From positions 1-48,567 of the forward strand of contig JBJXGE010000047.1 of NCBI GenBank assembly GCA_046154185.1: a stretch of 48,567 nucleotides of DNA, written 5' to 3'. How positions within the stretch are numbered: position 1 is the first letter of the stretch; every line of letters starts with the position of its first letter. A program made the translations under genes and the position numbers. Source of the DNA: JBJXGE01 sp046154185. Lineage in GTDB: Bacteria > Planctomycetota > UBA8108 > UBA1146 > JAJFFE01. The notes beneath the pieces were generated by a model, which did no database searches, was not told the DNA's origin, and worked only from the letters and a program-made list of their open reading frames with translations. Of the stretch, positions 34,135-43,174 are shown one piece after another.

Positions 34135-34268
34135 ACGTAACTCTTTAATACGCGACCGCAGGATTCCGTGAGTTCGAATCGTCTATGTGGCTGGAGCGAC
34201 ACGAGTGCGCCCGCGACGCGGGCGAGCAAAAACGCAAATAGGAACCGGGGCTCGAGACTGGAGGACAG

Positions 34269-34961
34269 ATGCGTACGATCGCGATTGCGCTTTTCTTCGT
34301 GTTGGGTTTGGCGGGGTGGATCGCGGGCCAGACCGATAATCCAAACGGCGGCGCAAAGCGGCCGCTCGACCTGCCTTCCGGCGGCAACGGTGACGACGAC
34401 GAGGAGGAAGACGAACCCGAGTCCATCACCTACTACGGCGCCGAATATGAAGGCGACGCCTTCTTCTGGTGTCTCGACAAGTCTTGTTCGATGGGTTGGC
34501 AGGGAGAGATTTACACACTGAAATCCGAGACCAGTAGCGCAGTGCAGCAGCTCTCATCGCGTGCGGAGTTCGCGATGGTCGCTTTCAATACGACTTATGA
34601 CGTTTGGCCGCAAAGTGAAATGCCGGTCAAAGCGTCGACCATCAACAAGACCTCGGCGAATGCCTGGATCCAAAGCCTACAGCCGGATGGCGTCACGTGT
34701 GTCGCCGCGGCCGCGGTGAAAACTCTCCAGGTCGCCCACCAAAGCTCACGACACAAGCGCGTCATGATCATGCTCGGTGACGGTCAACCTGTGTGCCCGG
34801 GTGGATCCGTGACGGACGGCGATGTACTCGGTGACATCGCGGCTGCGAACTACGAGGGCATTACGATCAACACGCTCTATATCTCCGCCTCTCCCGAAGG
34901 CATGGACCTCTTCCAGGCGATCGCGGCGCAGAATAACGGAACCTTCACCGTCGTCGACTAA
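34269..34961 (+). CDS. Exported von Willebrand factor A protein (copy 2)
   Basis: 230 residues, paralogue of the protein at 29210-29908 (about 60 percent identical by eye). Signal peptide (~1-20), acidic linker (GDDDEEEDEPES, ~41-52), and a vWA domain with MIDAS D70-x-S72-x-S74 in CLDKSCSM, then GVTC and LGDGQPV. The shared block KRPLDLPSGGNG precedes the acidic linker in both. GGAGG lies 4 nt before the ATG. A bidirectional terminator follows, so this is a single-gene transcript like copy 1. Function unknown; the two copies flank the M28-acyltransferase-lpxA block. Confidence 0.85.
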   Translation: MRTIAIALFFVLGLAGWIAGQTDNPNGGAKRPLDLPSGGNGDDDEEEDEPESITYYGAEYEGDAFFWCLDKSCSMGWQGEIYTLKSETSSAVQQLSSRAEFAMVAFNTTYDVWPQSEMPVKASTINKTSANAWIQSLQPDGVTCVAAAAVKTLQVAHQSSRHKRVMIMLGDGQPVCPGGSVTDGDVLGDIAAANYEGITINTLYISASPEGMDLFQAIAAQNNGTFTVVD

Positions 34962-34980
34962 TCACGATCCCGAGTTCGTG

Positions 34981-35028
34981 AACAAAACCCAGGGTAGGCC
35001 GCAGGGCCGGCCAACCCTGGGTTTTGTT
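34981..35028. terminator. Bidirectional Rho-independent terminator
   Basis: AACAAAACCCAGGGT (34981-34995) pairs perfectly with ACCCTGGGTTTTGTT (35014-35028), a 15-bp stem with a nested GGCC hairpin. The T-run lies inside both arms, so it serves the vWA gene on the plus strand and the DTW gene, whose stop is at 35191, on the minus strand. Confidence 0.88.
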
Positions 35029-35190
35029 GCGTCGGACCCTTCAGCTCCTCTCAGATATGCCGAAGGGGCGAGTCAAGACCCGCGATCTGATCGGCGCACT
35101 GCGAAGTCCACGCCGACGACCACCTAGCCATACCCGCGCCGGAGGCGCGAACGTGTGGAGTGAGCCCAACCCCAAAGCAAGACGACGCGC

Positions 35191-35829
35191 TCACGCATGA
35201 CGTCTCGGAAGCTTGCCGCGGATATGCAAGACGCGGCGAACCAACAGCGTCGAAGCCGCGCGCAATTGCGCCGCCTCCTCGACAAACCCCAGCGTCTCGA
35301 CAGTGCGAGTCACGGCCTCGAGCGTGAAGTAGCGCCCGGGGGCGGGCGCCTTGCGCATCAACTGCGCGGGCTGGGGAGCTGCTGGCAGCGCGACACAACG
35401 CATTCTGCGCAGTTCGGGTAAGCGAGTGAGCATGCGCCGCGCTTGGCGCCACGTAGCGTCCAAGACCACAAATGCCGTCGAACGACCGGCCTCGCGTGAG
35501 ACATCGGTTCGCGTCAACAAATGCGCCTGCTCGTCCGGAAACAGTAACCAGTAATCTGTCCGGGGGTCGACCAGCGGAGCCGGATCGTACGGATTGTCCC
35601 GCAAACCGTAATCGACCAGCACGCTCGCCGGCAACAAGCGCGGCACGAGCGCGCCAGTGTTGCTCTGTCGGCCAACTTCCTTACCGTGTCGCACAATGAC
35701 GAAGCGGAACGGCAATTCGATCCGCGGCAACTCGTCGCAGACACAGAGGCGCGGCGTGAGTTTGCAGAACGTGCAGCGTGCTGCTCGCGTGTAGTTGTCG
35801 GAATGACCCGGACCGAGATTCTTCGCCAT
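35191..35829 (-). CDS. DTW-domain tRNA-uridine aminocarboxypropyltransferase
   Basis: 212 residues. A Cys-rich N-terminal zinc motif, CTFCKLTPRLCVC (~19-31), precedes the SPOUT-like domain with GRQSNTGAL (~53-61), FPDEQA (~97-102) and the diagnostic DxTW as LDATWRQARRM (~122-132). This family transfers the 3-amino-3-carboxypropyl group of SAM to uridine to make acp3U in tRNA (TapT/YfiP). Cytoplasmic. Divergent from the amine oxidase genes; the intervening 218 bp hold a 22-bp palindrome. Confidence 0.9.
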   Translation of the reverse strand: MAKNLGPGHSDNYTRAARCTFCKLTPRLCVCDELPRIELPFRFVIVRHGKEVGRQSNTGALVPRLLPASVLVDYGLRDNPYDPAPLVDPRTDYWLLFPDEQAHLLTRTDVSREAGRSTAFVVLDATWRQARRMLTRLPELRRMRCVALPAAPQPAQLMRKAPAPGRYFTLEAVTRTVETLGFVEEAAQLRAASTLLVRRVLHIRGKLPRRHA

Positions 35830-35937
35830 TTGGTCTTGGTCGCCCCCGTTTGCGATGATGACTCATGAGAAATCCGTGCGCCGATCGTAGCCGGAGCGCG
35901 CTCGCATTCCGACGCCTCCTCGACTGCACGAAACGTG

Positions 35938-35959
35938 CGCTTCCGCCGCGGCGGAAGCG
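35938..35959. promoter_or_regulatory. 22-bp perfect palindrome in the DTW/oxidase intergenic region
   Basis: CGCTTCCGCCG at 35938-35948 is followed directly by its inverse CGGCGGAAGCG at 35949-35959. Just before it, GCACG-AAA-CGTGC (35926-35938) is a further hairpin. With a centre ~95 bp upstream of the oxidase ATG and ~120 bp upstream of the DTW start, it could be an operator for a dimeric regulator or a cruciform-prone site. Confidence 0.4.
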
Positions 35960-36047
35960 ATCCATGGGCTGTAGCCTGAGTGTCAGCCGGTTAGACTCCG
36001 CGCGCTGAAGTCGTCGCCGAGTTGTCAACGCAAGCGCGAGGCGTTTC

Positions 36048-37055
36048 ATGAAAGTCGTCGTCATTGGCGCGGGTGTCGTCGGGCTCAGCTCGGCGATTCG
36101 AATCGCGGAGCGCGGCCATTCCGTGTGCGTGCTCGCGGTGCGCCGCACGCCCAACACGACGTCTGACTATTCCGCCGCGGCATTCACGCCGCTTCGAGAG
36201 CGGTCGGACCCGGAGGTTCGGCGCTGGACGGCGGATTCGCACGCGGCGTTTCTTCAACTCGCCGCCGACTCGTCGAGTCGTAGCGGTGTCGATCTCGCGC
36301 AACTTTGCGAATACTTCTACGAACCGCAACCGAGTCCACCGTGGTGGCACGAGCTACTCGTGAATTCCGAGCGACTTCGCACGCCACCCGCACCGTATGT
36401 CGACGCCTTCTGCTCGACAATCCCGCGCATCCACATGGCCGTCTACATGCCCTATCTCGAAGCGCGCTTCGCGCGTCTGCGCGGCGCCGAATTGCGCACC
36501 GAACGTGTCGAATCGATCCTCGCACTGTTTGACCGTGGTTACCAAATCGTCGTGAACTCGAGCGGTCTCGGCGCGAGCGAGCTCGTGCCGGACCCGGCGA
36601 TGGTGCCGATTCGCGGTCAGGTGCTGCGCGTTCCGAACGATCTCGCTCTCACCGACTGCTTGATCGCGCAGAGTCGCGGCGAGCTCGCGACGTACGTGTT
36701 TCCGTTTCCGAATCACGTCGTTCTCGGCGGCACGTATGAAAGCGGCGAGTGGCGCGAGACCACGGAATGGAACGCGCTCGAGGCGATCGTCGCGCGCTGT
36801 CGAGCGCTGGTTGCCGCGAACGGACATGCGAGCGCCGACCGCCTCGGAATGTCACGCCTTTCGACGGTCGCCGGATTGCGACCTGGGCGGATGAGTTCGA
36901 CACAAACTCACGCGGAAAACGTGCGACTCGAGATCGAGCGCCTCGACCGCGGCCGCGCGGTGATTCACAACTATGGCCACGGTCGCAGCGGCGTGACATT
37001 GTCCTGGGGATGCGCGGCCGCCGTCGCCGACCTCGTCGATAGCGCGCGTCGTTGA
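36048..37055 (+). CDS. FAD-dependent D-amino acid oxidase-like protein
   Basis: 335 residues. N-terminal FAD-binding GxGxxG is VIGAGVVGL (~5-13) and the C-terminal DAO signature HNYGHGRSGVTLSWG (~308-322) is present, with YMPYLEARF and LVPDPAMVPIRGQVLRV matching D-amino acid/D-aspartate oxidases. Such enzymes oxidatively deaminate amino acids with release of H2O2. No signal peptide. The next gene begins within ~13 bp and encodes another amine oxidase, so the two form a unit. Substrate not determinable from sequence. Confidence 0.9.
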   Translation: MKVVVIGAGVVGLSSAIRIAERGHSVCVLAVRRTPNTTSDYSAAAFTPLRERSDPEVRRWTADSHAAFLQLAADSSSRSGVDLAQLCEYFYEPQPSPPWWHELLVNSERLRTPPAPYVDAFCSTIPRIHMAVYMPYLEARFARLRGAELRTERVESILALFDRGYQIVVNSSGLGASELVPDPAMVPIRGQVLRVPNDLALTDCLIAQSRGELATYVFPFPNHVVLGGTYESGEWRETTEWNALEAIVARCRALVAANGHASADRLGMSRLSTVAGLRPGRMSSTQTHAENVRLEIERLDRGRAVIHNYGHGRSGVTLSWGCAAAVADLVDSARR

Positions 37056-37068
37056 GGTGGGCATCACG

Positions 37069-38271
37069 ATGGACGCGCGCATTCCAGATGTGTTGATCGT
37101 CGGCGCCGGAGTCTTTGGGCTCTCGTCCGCCCTCGAACTCCGTGCTCGAGGTCACTCGGTCGTGGTGCTCGATCCCGGGCCGCTCCCCCAACCGCTAGCG
37201 GCATCGACCGACATCAGCAAAGTGATTCGCCTCGAATACGGTGACGACGACTCGTATCTCGACTGGATGGAAGCGGCGCGCACAGGCTGGCTCGAATGGA
37301 ATGTCGAGTTTCGCGACGAGTTGTTTCACGAGACTGGCATCGCGTTTCTCGCGCGCGCGCCGATGACGCCCGGCGGATTCGAGTACGAGAGTTACCAGCG
37401 CCTGTTGCGACGTGGTCATAAACCAGAACGCGTCGACGCGAAGGCGATCGCCGAGCGATTTCCCGCCTGGGCACCCGAATATTTCACGGATGGTTTCTTT
37501 CACGCCCGAGGAGGTTACGCCGAGAGTGGTCGGGTGATGGAGGCGTTGGTGGCGCGGGCCCAGGCGCGTGGCGTTCAGTTTCGGCTCGGTCGACGCGGAA
37601 CGGCACTCGTAATGGCGGATGCCCGCTGCGCCGGCGTGCGTGACGAATTCGGCTGGGTCCATCGCGGCGGTTCAGTCGTGCTGGCGGTGGGCGCGTGGAC
37701 ACAGAATCTCGTGCCGGAGTTACGCAACGAACTGCGGTCGACTGGTCACCCGGTGTTTCATCTCGCGCCGCCACCAGGCGCCGAATTTCGCGACCACCGG
37801 CGGTTTCCGGTTTTCACGGCGGATATCTCAAGAAGCGGCTGGTATGGCTTTCCGCTCCATCCGCGCGCGGGTGTGCTCAAGATCGCGAGTCACGGCGTCG
37901 GACTCGAACTCGACGCGGAACGGAGCGCGCGTGAGGTGACGCCGCTCGACGAGCTCGCGTTGCGGAATTTTCTCGGCGCCGCGCTGCCGGGATTAGCGCA
38001 CGCGAAGATTGTCGCGACGCGGCGCTGCCTCTACTCGGATTCGCGCGATGGACACTTCCTCATCGATCGCCATCCGCGAATTCGCAATCTCGTCGTCGCA
38101 GCAGGCGACAGCGGCCATGCCTTCAAGTTCGCGCCCGTGCTCGGAACGTTCGTTGCCAACGCCGTCGAGTTCGGCACGATCATCCCGCGCTTTCGCTGGC
38201 GCGCATTGCCGCCCGAGACTCGCACCGCCGAAGCCGCCCGCGCCACGAACGATCGCGTCGCCAGAAACTAG
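37069..38271 (+). CDS. FAD-dependent amine oxidase (monomeric sarcosine oxidase family)
   Basis: 400 residues from ATG 37069; GTG 37057 is possible. The N-terminal GAGVFGLSSALEL holds the FAD dinucleotide; near the C-terminus, RRCLYSDSRDGHFLIDRHP (~318-336) has the cysteine that covalently binds FAD in sarcosine oxidase, and GDSGHAFKFAPVLG is the matching end of the flavin site. The family oxidises N-methyl or secondary amines (sarcosine, N-methyltryptophan, pipecolate, fructosyl amino acids). GAGG is ~11 nt upstream. Ends 6 bp from the convergent TPR gene. Confidence 0.9.
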   Translation: MDARIPDVLIVGAGVFGLSSALELRARGHSVVVLDPGPLPQPLAASTDISKVIRLEYGDDDSYLDWMEAARTGWLEWNVEFRDELFHETGIAFLARAPMTPGGFEYESYQRLLRRGHKPERVDAKAIAERFPAWAPEYFTDGFFHARGGYAESGRVMEALVARAQARGVQFRLGRRGTALVMADARCAGVRDEFGWVHRGGSVVLAVGAWTQNLVPELRNELRSTGHPVFHLAPPPGAEFRDHRRFPVFTADISRSGWYGFPLHPRAGVLKIASHGVGLELDAERSAREVTPLDELALRNFLGAALPGLAHAKIVATRRCLYSDSRDGHFLIDRHPRIRNLVVAAGDSGHAFKFAPVLGTFVANAVEFGTIIPRFRWRALPPETRTAEAARATNDRVARN

Positions 38272-38277
38272 CGCATG

Positions 38278-39885
38278 CTACGAGCCGGCGAGTGCTCGCA
38301 GATAGCTTGCTTGCAGGCGATGTTCACGCGCGACGTCGGTGTTGCCGACCCGCTCCTCCAGTTGCGCGAAAAAGCGGTAGGTGGCGCTGAGCCACGGATC
38401 GATGCGCCGACTCGCGTCGAAGCGCGCGCGCGCGTGCGCGAAATCGCTCGACTCGAGCGCGAGCACGCCGCGACCGAGCTCATATTCCGGTTGCTTCGGC
38501 TCGCGCGCGGCCGCCGCCGTGAGCCACGCATCGATCTGCGGTTGTCGGTGAAACGCCACGGCCAGGTCGACGAGTGCGAGGATCGCTTCGAGTCTCGTCG
38601 CCGGCGATTCGCTTGTCGAGCCGACAATCGCTTTCATGATCGGCTCCGCCGCCGCCTCGAAACCGCGCTGACGCCGCGCCGCGAGTTCTCCATCGAGCAA
38701 CAAGACGCGTGCTTCATCGACCTGCCCACGGCAGGCGCCGAGCCACGCGTCCGCCTCCGCCAAGCGGCTATCTCGCGCCGCCAATTCCGCGAGCCACAAC
38801 TTCAGTTGCGGCTGGTCCGAGTCGAGCTCGAGCGCCGCGCGCAGCGCCAGCTCGGCGTCCGCAACGCGACCGCTTGCGAGTAGCGCCCGGGCGCGTAGCA
38901 CGCGCAGATGGACGTTTTGCGGATCGCTCCGGAACACGCGCTGCGCGAGCGGTAGCGCCTTGCTTGGTCGCCCGACTTCCAGGAAAAATTCCGCGAGTTC
39001 CGCGATCGTCCGCGGTTCACCGCTATTCACGCGCACGGCTTGCACGAGATCTTTCTCGCGCTCGGCTTGCGCACTGAGTTTCGCAAACGCGGCCCGCACG
39101 CGCAGCGCTTCTTCGGACGCGCCGTTCCGATCGAGCGCGAGCTGCAAGTTGAAGAGTGTCGCCGGGGATCGCGGTTGCTGGATAAAGCTATCCTTGAGGA
39201 GCGGTAGCGCCGCGCGCGCCCGCCCATCGCGCAACAACAATCGACCAAGCTCGAACTCGACAAGTGCGTGACCGGCGTCGGCGGCGAGCGCCGCGCGGAG
39301 CGCCAGCTCCGCGGCGTTAACATCGCCGAGTTCCTGCCGACAGAGACCCTCCAGATAAAGCGTGCGGGCGTTTGAATGCCCGTGCGCGCGGGCGCGTGCC
39401 AAGTCTTCGAGCGCCGCTTCGTGACGGCCGAGCGAGTGGCGCAGTCGCGCGCGTTCGACTCGCAGCTCCACATCCTCCGGTGCATCGGCTATCGCGGCGT
39501 CGAGTAACTCACCAAACCGCGCGAGTCGTCCGCATTCAGAAAACACCTCCGTGGCCGCCGCGAACTCCACGGCGCCGAGCGGCGCGCCACGCGCGGCGAG
39601 CGACTCCAGAAGTTCGACGCCTTCGCGACAACGAACACTGTCGCGGTACGCGGCGAGCAACACGCCGACGAATTCGCGATACGTGTTCGCTTGTGAGACG
39701 TCTAAGTTGCGCACGCGCGGCGCGAGCAACTCAATGACGCGCTCCGCTTCGCCGCGCTCGAGCAGCGCGGCGAAGGTGTCGGCATTTTCGCCCTGCGCGC
39801 GGACGGTCTGCGAAACAAGCGTCAGACTCGCGAGCAGGCCACCGGACCAAATTCTCAGCCACCAGTTGCTGCGCCGACCGATCAT
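38278..39885 (-). CDS. TPR-repeat protein
   Basis: 535 residues with an N-terminal signal peptide (~13-30, LLASLTLVSQTVRA), so exported, then ~10 TPR-like helical pairs (for example AEVAEYFLE-like units; LRVLRARALLASGRVADAELALRAALELD and LVEFELGRLLLRDGRARAALPLL). TPR solenoids bind partner proteins. ATG at 39885 overlaps the stop of the CRTAC1 gene by ATGA, so the two are co-translated. CRTAC1 and TPR proteins are commonly paired in planctomycetes; the joint function is unknown. Confidence 0.85.
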   Translation of the reverse strand: MIGRRSNWWLRIWSGGLLASLTLVSQTVRAQGENADTFAALLERGEAERVIELLAPRVRNLDVSQANTYREFVGVLLAAYRDSVRCREGVELLESLAARGAPLGAVEFAAATEVFSECGRLARFGELLDAAIADAPEDVELRVERARLRHSLGRHEAALEDLARARAHGHSNARTLYLEGLCRQELGDVNAAELALRAALAADAGHALVEFELGRLLLRDGRARAALPLLKDSFIQQPRSPATLFNLQLALDRNGASEEALRVRAAFAKLSAQAEREKDLVQAVRVNSGEPRTIAELAEFFLEVGRPSKALPLAQRVFRSDPQNVHLRVLRARALLASGRVADAELALRAALELDSDQPQLKLWLAELAARDSRLAEADAWLGACRGQVDEARVLLLDGELAARRQRGFEAAAEPIMKAIVGSTSESPATRLEAILALVDLAVAFHRQPQIDAWLTAAAAREPKQPEYELGRGVLALESSDFAHARARFDASRRIDPWLSATYRFFAQLEERVGNTDVAREHRLQASYLRALAGS

Positions 39886-41561
39886 GGTTTGGACCTCGGC
39901 TCCGTCAGTGTGAGCCGCTGGTTGATTCCCACTTGCTCGACGACTTGCTGCTGTCCGCTCGGCCAGGTGATCGTGAGCTTGGCGATGCTCGTCGCCGCGC
40001 CGAGTCCGAAGTGCACGGCTAATTCGCTCGCTGACAAATAGGATCCCCCGCCAAAGATCTCGCGCGTCATGCGCCGCTCGCCGACGTCTAGCTCCACGCG
40101 CGCTCCGACTGCATCGCGATTGCTGATCGTGCCGACGAGTCGAAGTCCGAGCCAGTTGCGACCGGTGCTCGGCGTGATGTTGCGGTAGAGAAACGGCTGC
40201 GCATCGCAGTTGGAGACGACCAGATCGAGATCACCGTCCGCATCGAGATCGCCCACTGCCGAGCCGCGCCCGGTACGCGGCGCTGGCGCGTCCACGACCG
40301 CGGATTTCGTCACGTCGTCGAAGACACCGTTCCCGCGATTCAAGAAAAACTGGTTCGGTTGTTCGTAGCTGAGCGCGTCATTGAATTCACGGATGTTGTC
40401 GATCACGTGCCCGTTGGCGACAAAGATGTCGAGGTCACCGTCGAGATCGTAGTCACCGAAGTTCGTGCCGAAGCCGGTAAACGGCAAACTCGGAAACCCG
40501 AGCCGGGCGCGCGCCGTGCCGTCGCGAAACCGACCGACGCCGTCCGCAACGTGCAACGTGTTGATCTCGCTCGACAAATTGGTGATGAAAAGTTCCGCTA
40601 AGCCGTCGCCGTTGAGATCGCCCGCGGCGACTCCCATACCGGCGAGCGCCAATCCATCGTCGTTGTAACCGACGGCCGCCTCCATCGTCGCGTCCTCGAA
40701 CTTCCACTCGCCACGATTTATCAGCAGTTGGTTCGCGATGCCGTCATTGGCGATGTAGACATCGATGCGACCGTCGCGATCAAAGTCCCCGCAGACGACG
40801 CCGAGCCCCTTGCCTTTGTGGCGATCGATGCCGCACGCACGCGTGACGTCGGTAAAGCGCCCGGCGCCGTCATTGCGATAAATTCGATTGGCGACCCCGT
40901 CGTACGCGTCCGGCGAACAATACGCCGGCACACCATTGCCGAGTGTGCACTCCTTGTGCTTGGCGATCGTGAAGTCGAGATAGTTGACGACAAAAAGATC
41001 GAGGTCGCTATCGTCGTCGAAGTCCGCGAACGCCGCGCTCGAGCCCCAGTCATCGTCCACGATTCCGGCGGCGGCGCTGACTTCCACGAAGTGTCCGGCG
41101 TCATTGCGGTAGAGCCGATCGCAGCCGAAGTTCGTGACGTAGATGTCGGGGTCGCCGTCGTTGTCGATGTCACCGATCGCGCAACCCATACCGAAGGCTC
41201 GATCCGCGCCGAGCCCGCACGCCGCGCTGATATCGGTGAAATTGCCGGCACCGTCATTCGCGAATAGGCGATTGCCGAGCGCGGCGCTGTTATTCGCGGG
41301 CTGAACAGCCGGCGCGGCGAGCGGCGCACCCTGCAGCAGGAAGACATCGAGATCGCCATCGGTGTCGAAATCGAGCAGCCCGACGCCCGAGCCCATCGTT
41401 TCGACCAAGTAGCGTCGGCCACTCGCACACTTATTGTGGCGAAAGGAGTCGAGCGCCGGTACGACTCGGAAACGCAAATCGGCGCTCATTGCTGGCGGCG
41501 CGCCGCCCTCGCCAACCTGCGAGAGCAACGCGCCGGCCAGCAACATCGCCAGGCGAATCAC
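39882..41561 (-). CDS. CRTAC1 family protein with VCBS/FG-GAP repeats and ASPIC/UnbV domain
   Basis: 559 residues from the GTG at 41561, which overlaps the upstream TAG (TAGTG); a TTG at 41573 is the other choice. Signal peptide (~1-20), then VCBS/FG-GAP repeats with Ca2+ loops (for example DFDTDGDLDVFLLQG, DIDNDGDPDIYVTN, DFDRDGRIDVYIAN), a beta-propeller; the C-terminal ASPIC/UnbV domain starts at VELDVGERRMTREIFGG. Such proteins are surface or periplasmic, often paired with peroxidases and TPR proteins. Role unknown. Together with the peroxidase (upstream) and TPR (downstream) it forms a coupled three-gene unit. Confidence 0.9.
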   Translation of the reverse strand: MIRLAMLLAGALLSQVGEGGAPPAMSADLRFRVVPALDSFRHNKCASGRRYLVETMGSGVGLLDFDTDGDLDVFLLQGAPLAAPAVQPANNSAALGNRLFANDGAGNFTDISAACGLGADRAFGMGCAIGDIDNDGDPDIYVTNFGCDRLYRNDAGHFVEVSAAAGIVDDDWGSSAAFADFDDDSDLDLFVVNYLDFTIAKHKECTLGNGVPAYCSPDAYDGVANRIYRNDGAGRFTDVTRACGIDRHKGKGLGVVCGDFDRDGRIDVYIANDGIANQLLINRGEWKFEDATMEAAVGYNDDGLALAGMGVAAGDLNGDGLAELFITNLSSEINTLHVADGVGRFRDGTARARLGFPSLPFTGFGTNFGDYDLDGDLDIFVANGHVIDNIREFNDALSYEQPNQFFLNRGNGVFDDVTKSAVVDAPAPRTGRGSAVGDLDADGDLDLVVSNCDAQPFLYRNITPSTGRNWLGLRLVGTISNRDAVGARVELDVGERRMTREIFGGGSYLSASELAVHFGLGAATSIAKLTITWPSGQQQVVEQVGINQRLTLTEPRSKP

Positions 41562-43111
41562 TATGGAGCGCAACCGAGCGAGTCATTCGTCGGGTCAGGC
41601 CCGAACGAGATATCCGACGGCGATGGCAGCGGCCCCGCGCCTTGAAACAGTCGACTCAAGACGGTGATCGGATCGGCGACGTTCGTTTCGCCGTCGTCGT
41701 TCGCATCGGAAGCATCGGCGCATAGCAGCGTACCGCCGCCGCCAAACAGAGCCGTCAACAGATGGATCGCGTCGGCGATATCGACCACGAGATCCTGGTT
41801 CGAGTCGCCGCGCCGAAAGAATGGCTGCAAGGTTGGATGGTCGAACGGCGGTAAGGCATTCTGCACGCGCTCGTCGAGCAACGCATTGGCGACGAAGTCT
41901 ATGATCTTTTCGAGGTCGTTGTTCCCGAGCATGAGCGGGACCATGTCGACATCGAGGTCCTCATCGAAGTCGCCGCCGTTGTTGTAGAAGATGAGCACGT
42001 CTTCCAGCGTCTGTTTGCCGCCGTTATGGAAAAAGGGCGCCCGCAACGCGGCGTTGCGGAGCGGCGGCGTCTTGAATTGGCCGCGATCCGCGGGATCCAA
42101 AGTCACTTGCTCGCGCCCAAGGTCCTCGATACTGGGCCGCACCCCGATATTGTGAAACTCGTGATCCGCAAGCTCGGGGCCGGTGTGGCAGGCCGGCGCG
42201 CAATGTTCGAGAAACAAATCGAGTCCGAGCAGCTGATCCGGCGTCAACACGCCGGGGATGCCCTGGAGGTGAAAATCAAAGGCAGTGCGATCCGGAACGA
42301 GCGTTCGCTCGTAACTCGCGATCGCGAAGCCGATGCGCTCCGCGGTGATAGCGGCAGTTCCGAACGCCTGCGCGAAGAGCGCCGGATAGTTCGGGTACAA
42401 GATCAGCGCGTCCGCCATATCCGTCGGCAAGTTCGTCGCGAGCGCCATCGGCGTCACAACTTCGAGTTTGTCGCGAACGTCATCCCATGTGCGCCCGTTG
42501 CACGCCATCTCGACGCTCGACAAGATCGGTCCGACCGCTTGACTCTCCAACGCGCCGCCCGCCGCAATGGACACGAGCCCTGTTTCCGGATTCAAGAACA
42601 CGCTCGTCGCGCGGCCATCCCAAAAGGACTCGGGAGAGTAGCCGATCCCGATGAAACTCGGCGTACGTCGACCCGTCACCTGGCGCTCTGGGAAGAAGAC
42701 GCCGTCGTCGATCTCTTCGCAGTTCGCGTCCGTGGCATGCACGCCGATCGAGCCGACGACGTCGTCGATCGTTCCGAACAAGCCGTCGAACCCGGGACTC
42801 CGCGACATCGCCAAGCCAACCCGGGGATCCGATCCGCCGAACTCCGGTTGGTGACAGGTCGCGCAGGCGACCGCGTCGCTCGAGCTGAGTTGCTCTTCCC
42901 AGAACAAGAATTTGCCGAGCAACGCCTTCTCCGGAGTGAGTGGATTCTCGGGCGGCTCCGGCATCGGGCCGAGCGGCGGCGGCAGCGGTGCCGGCTGCGC
43001 ATGCGCGGGCTCGGCGACTCCGAGCGTCAGCACCGACGCGAGACACGCAAAGTTCAGAGCTAAGATCGACCTTTTCCGCCGTTGATTCACGAAGCCCGCA
43101 CGCTTTTTCAT
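41561..43111 (-). CDS. Di-heme cytochrome c peroxidase with dockerin-like tail and CX3CH second heme site
   Basis: 516 residues from ATG 43111, which has AGGAG 10 nt upstream. Signal peptide (~14-38). The peroxidase domain (~55-415) has one regular heme site CATCH (83-87) but the second reads CAPACH (304-309), so C-x-x-x-C-H. Family contexts LLGKFLFWEEQLSSSDAVACATCH and RGQFKTPPLRNAALRAPFFHNGG are intact. The C-terminal ~90 residues carry two dockerin-like Ca2+ repeats (RRGDSNQDLVVDIADAIHLL, SDANDDGETNVADPITVLS) and end GPDPTNDSLGCAP, the same tail type as at 19281 and 43246. Heads the unit with CRTAC1 and TPR genes. Confidence 0.9.
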   Translation of the reverse strand: MKKRAGFVNQRRKRSILALNFACLASVLTLGVAEPAHAQPAPLPPPLGPMPEPPENPLTPEKALLGKFLFWEEQLSSSDAVACATCHQPEFGGSDPRVGLAMSRSPGFDGLFGTIDDVVGSIGVHATDANCEEIDDGVFFPERQVTGRRTPSFIGIGYSPESFWDGRATSVFLNPETGLVSIAAGGALESQAVGPILSSVEMACNGRTWDDVRDKLEVVTPMALATNLPTDMADALILYPNYPALFAQAFGTAAITAERIGFAIASYERTLVPDRTAFDFHLQGIPGVLTPDQLLGLDLFLEHCAPACHTGPELADHEFHNIGVRPSIEDLGREQVTLDPADRGQFKTPPLRNAALRAPFFHNGGKQTLEDVLIFYNNGGDFDEDLDVDMVPLMLGNNDLEKIIDFVANALLDERVQNALPPFDHPTLQPFFRRGDSNQDLVVDIADAIHLLTALFGGGGTLLCADASDANDDGETNVADPITVLSRLFQGAGPLPSPSDISFGPDPTNDSLGCAP

Positions 43112-43174
43112 GGCTGTACAACTCCTAGAAAACACTCGCCCGCACTCAAGCAACGCGCGCGAACGCCCAAACTC

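Noticed and set aside
34168..34185. GAGTTCGAATC, T-loop-like
   Set aside because: The flanks do not pair and no other tRNA parts are present.
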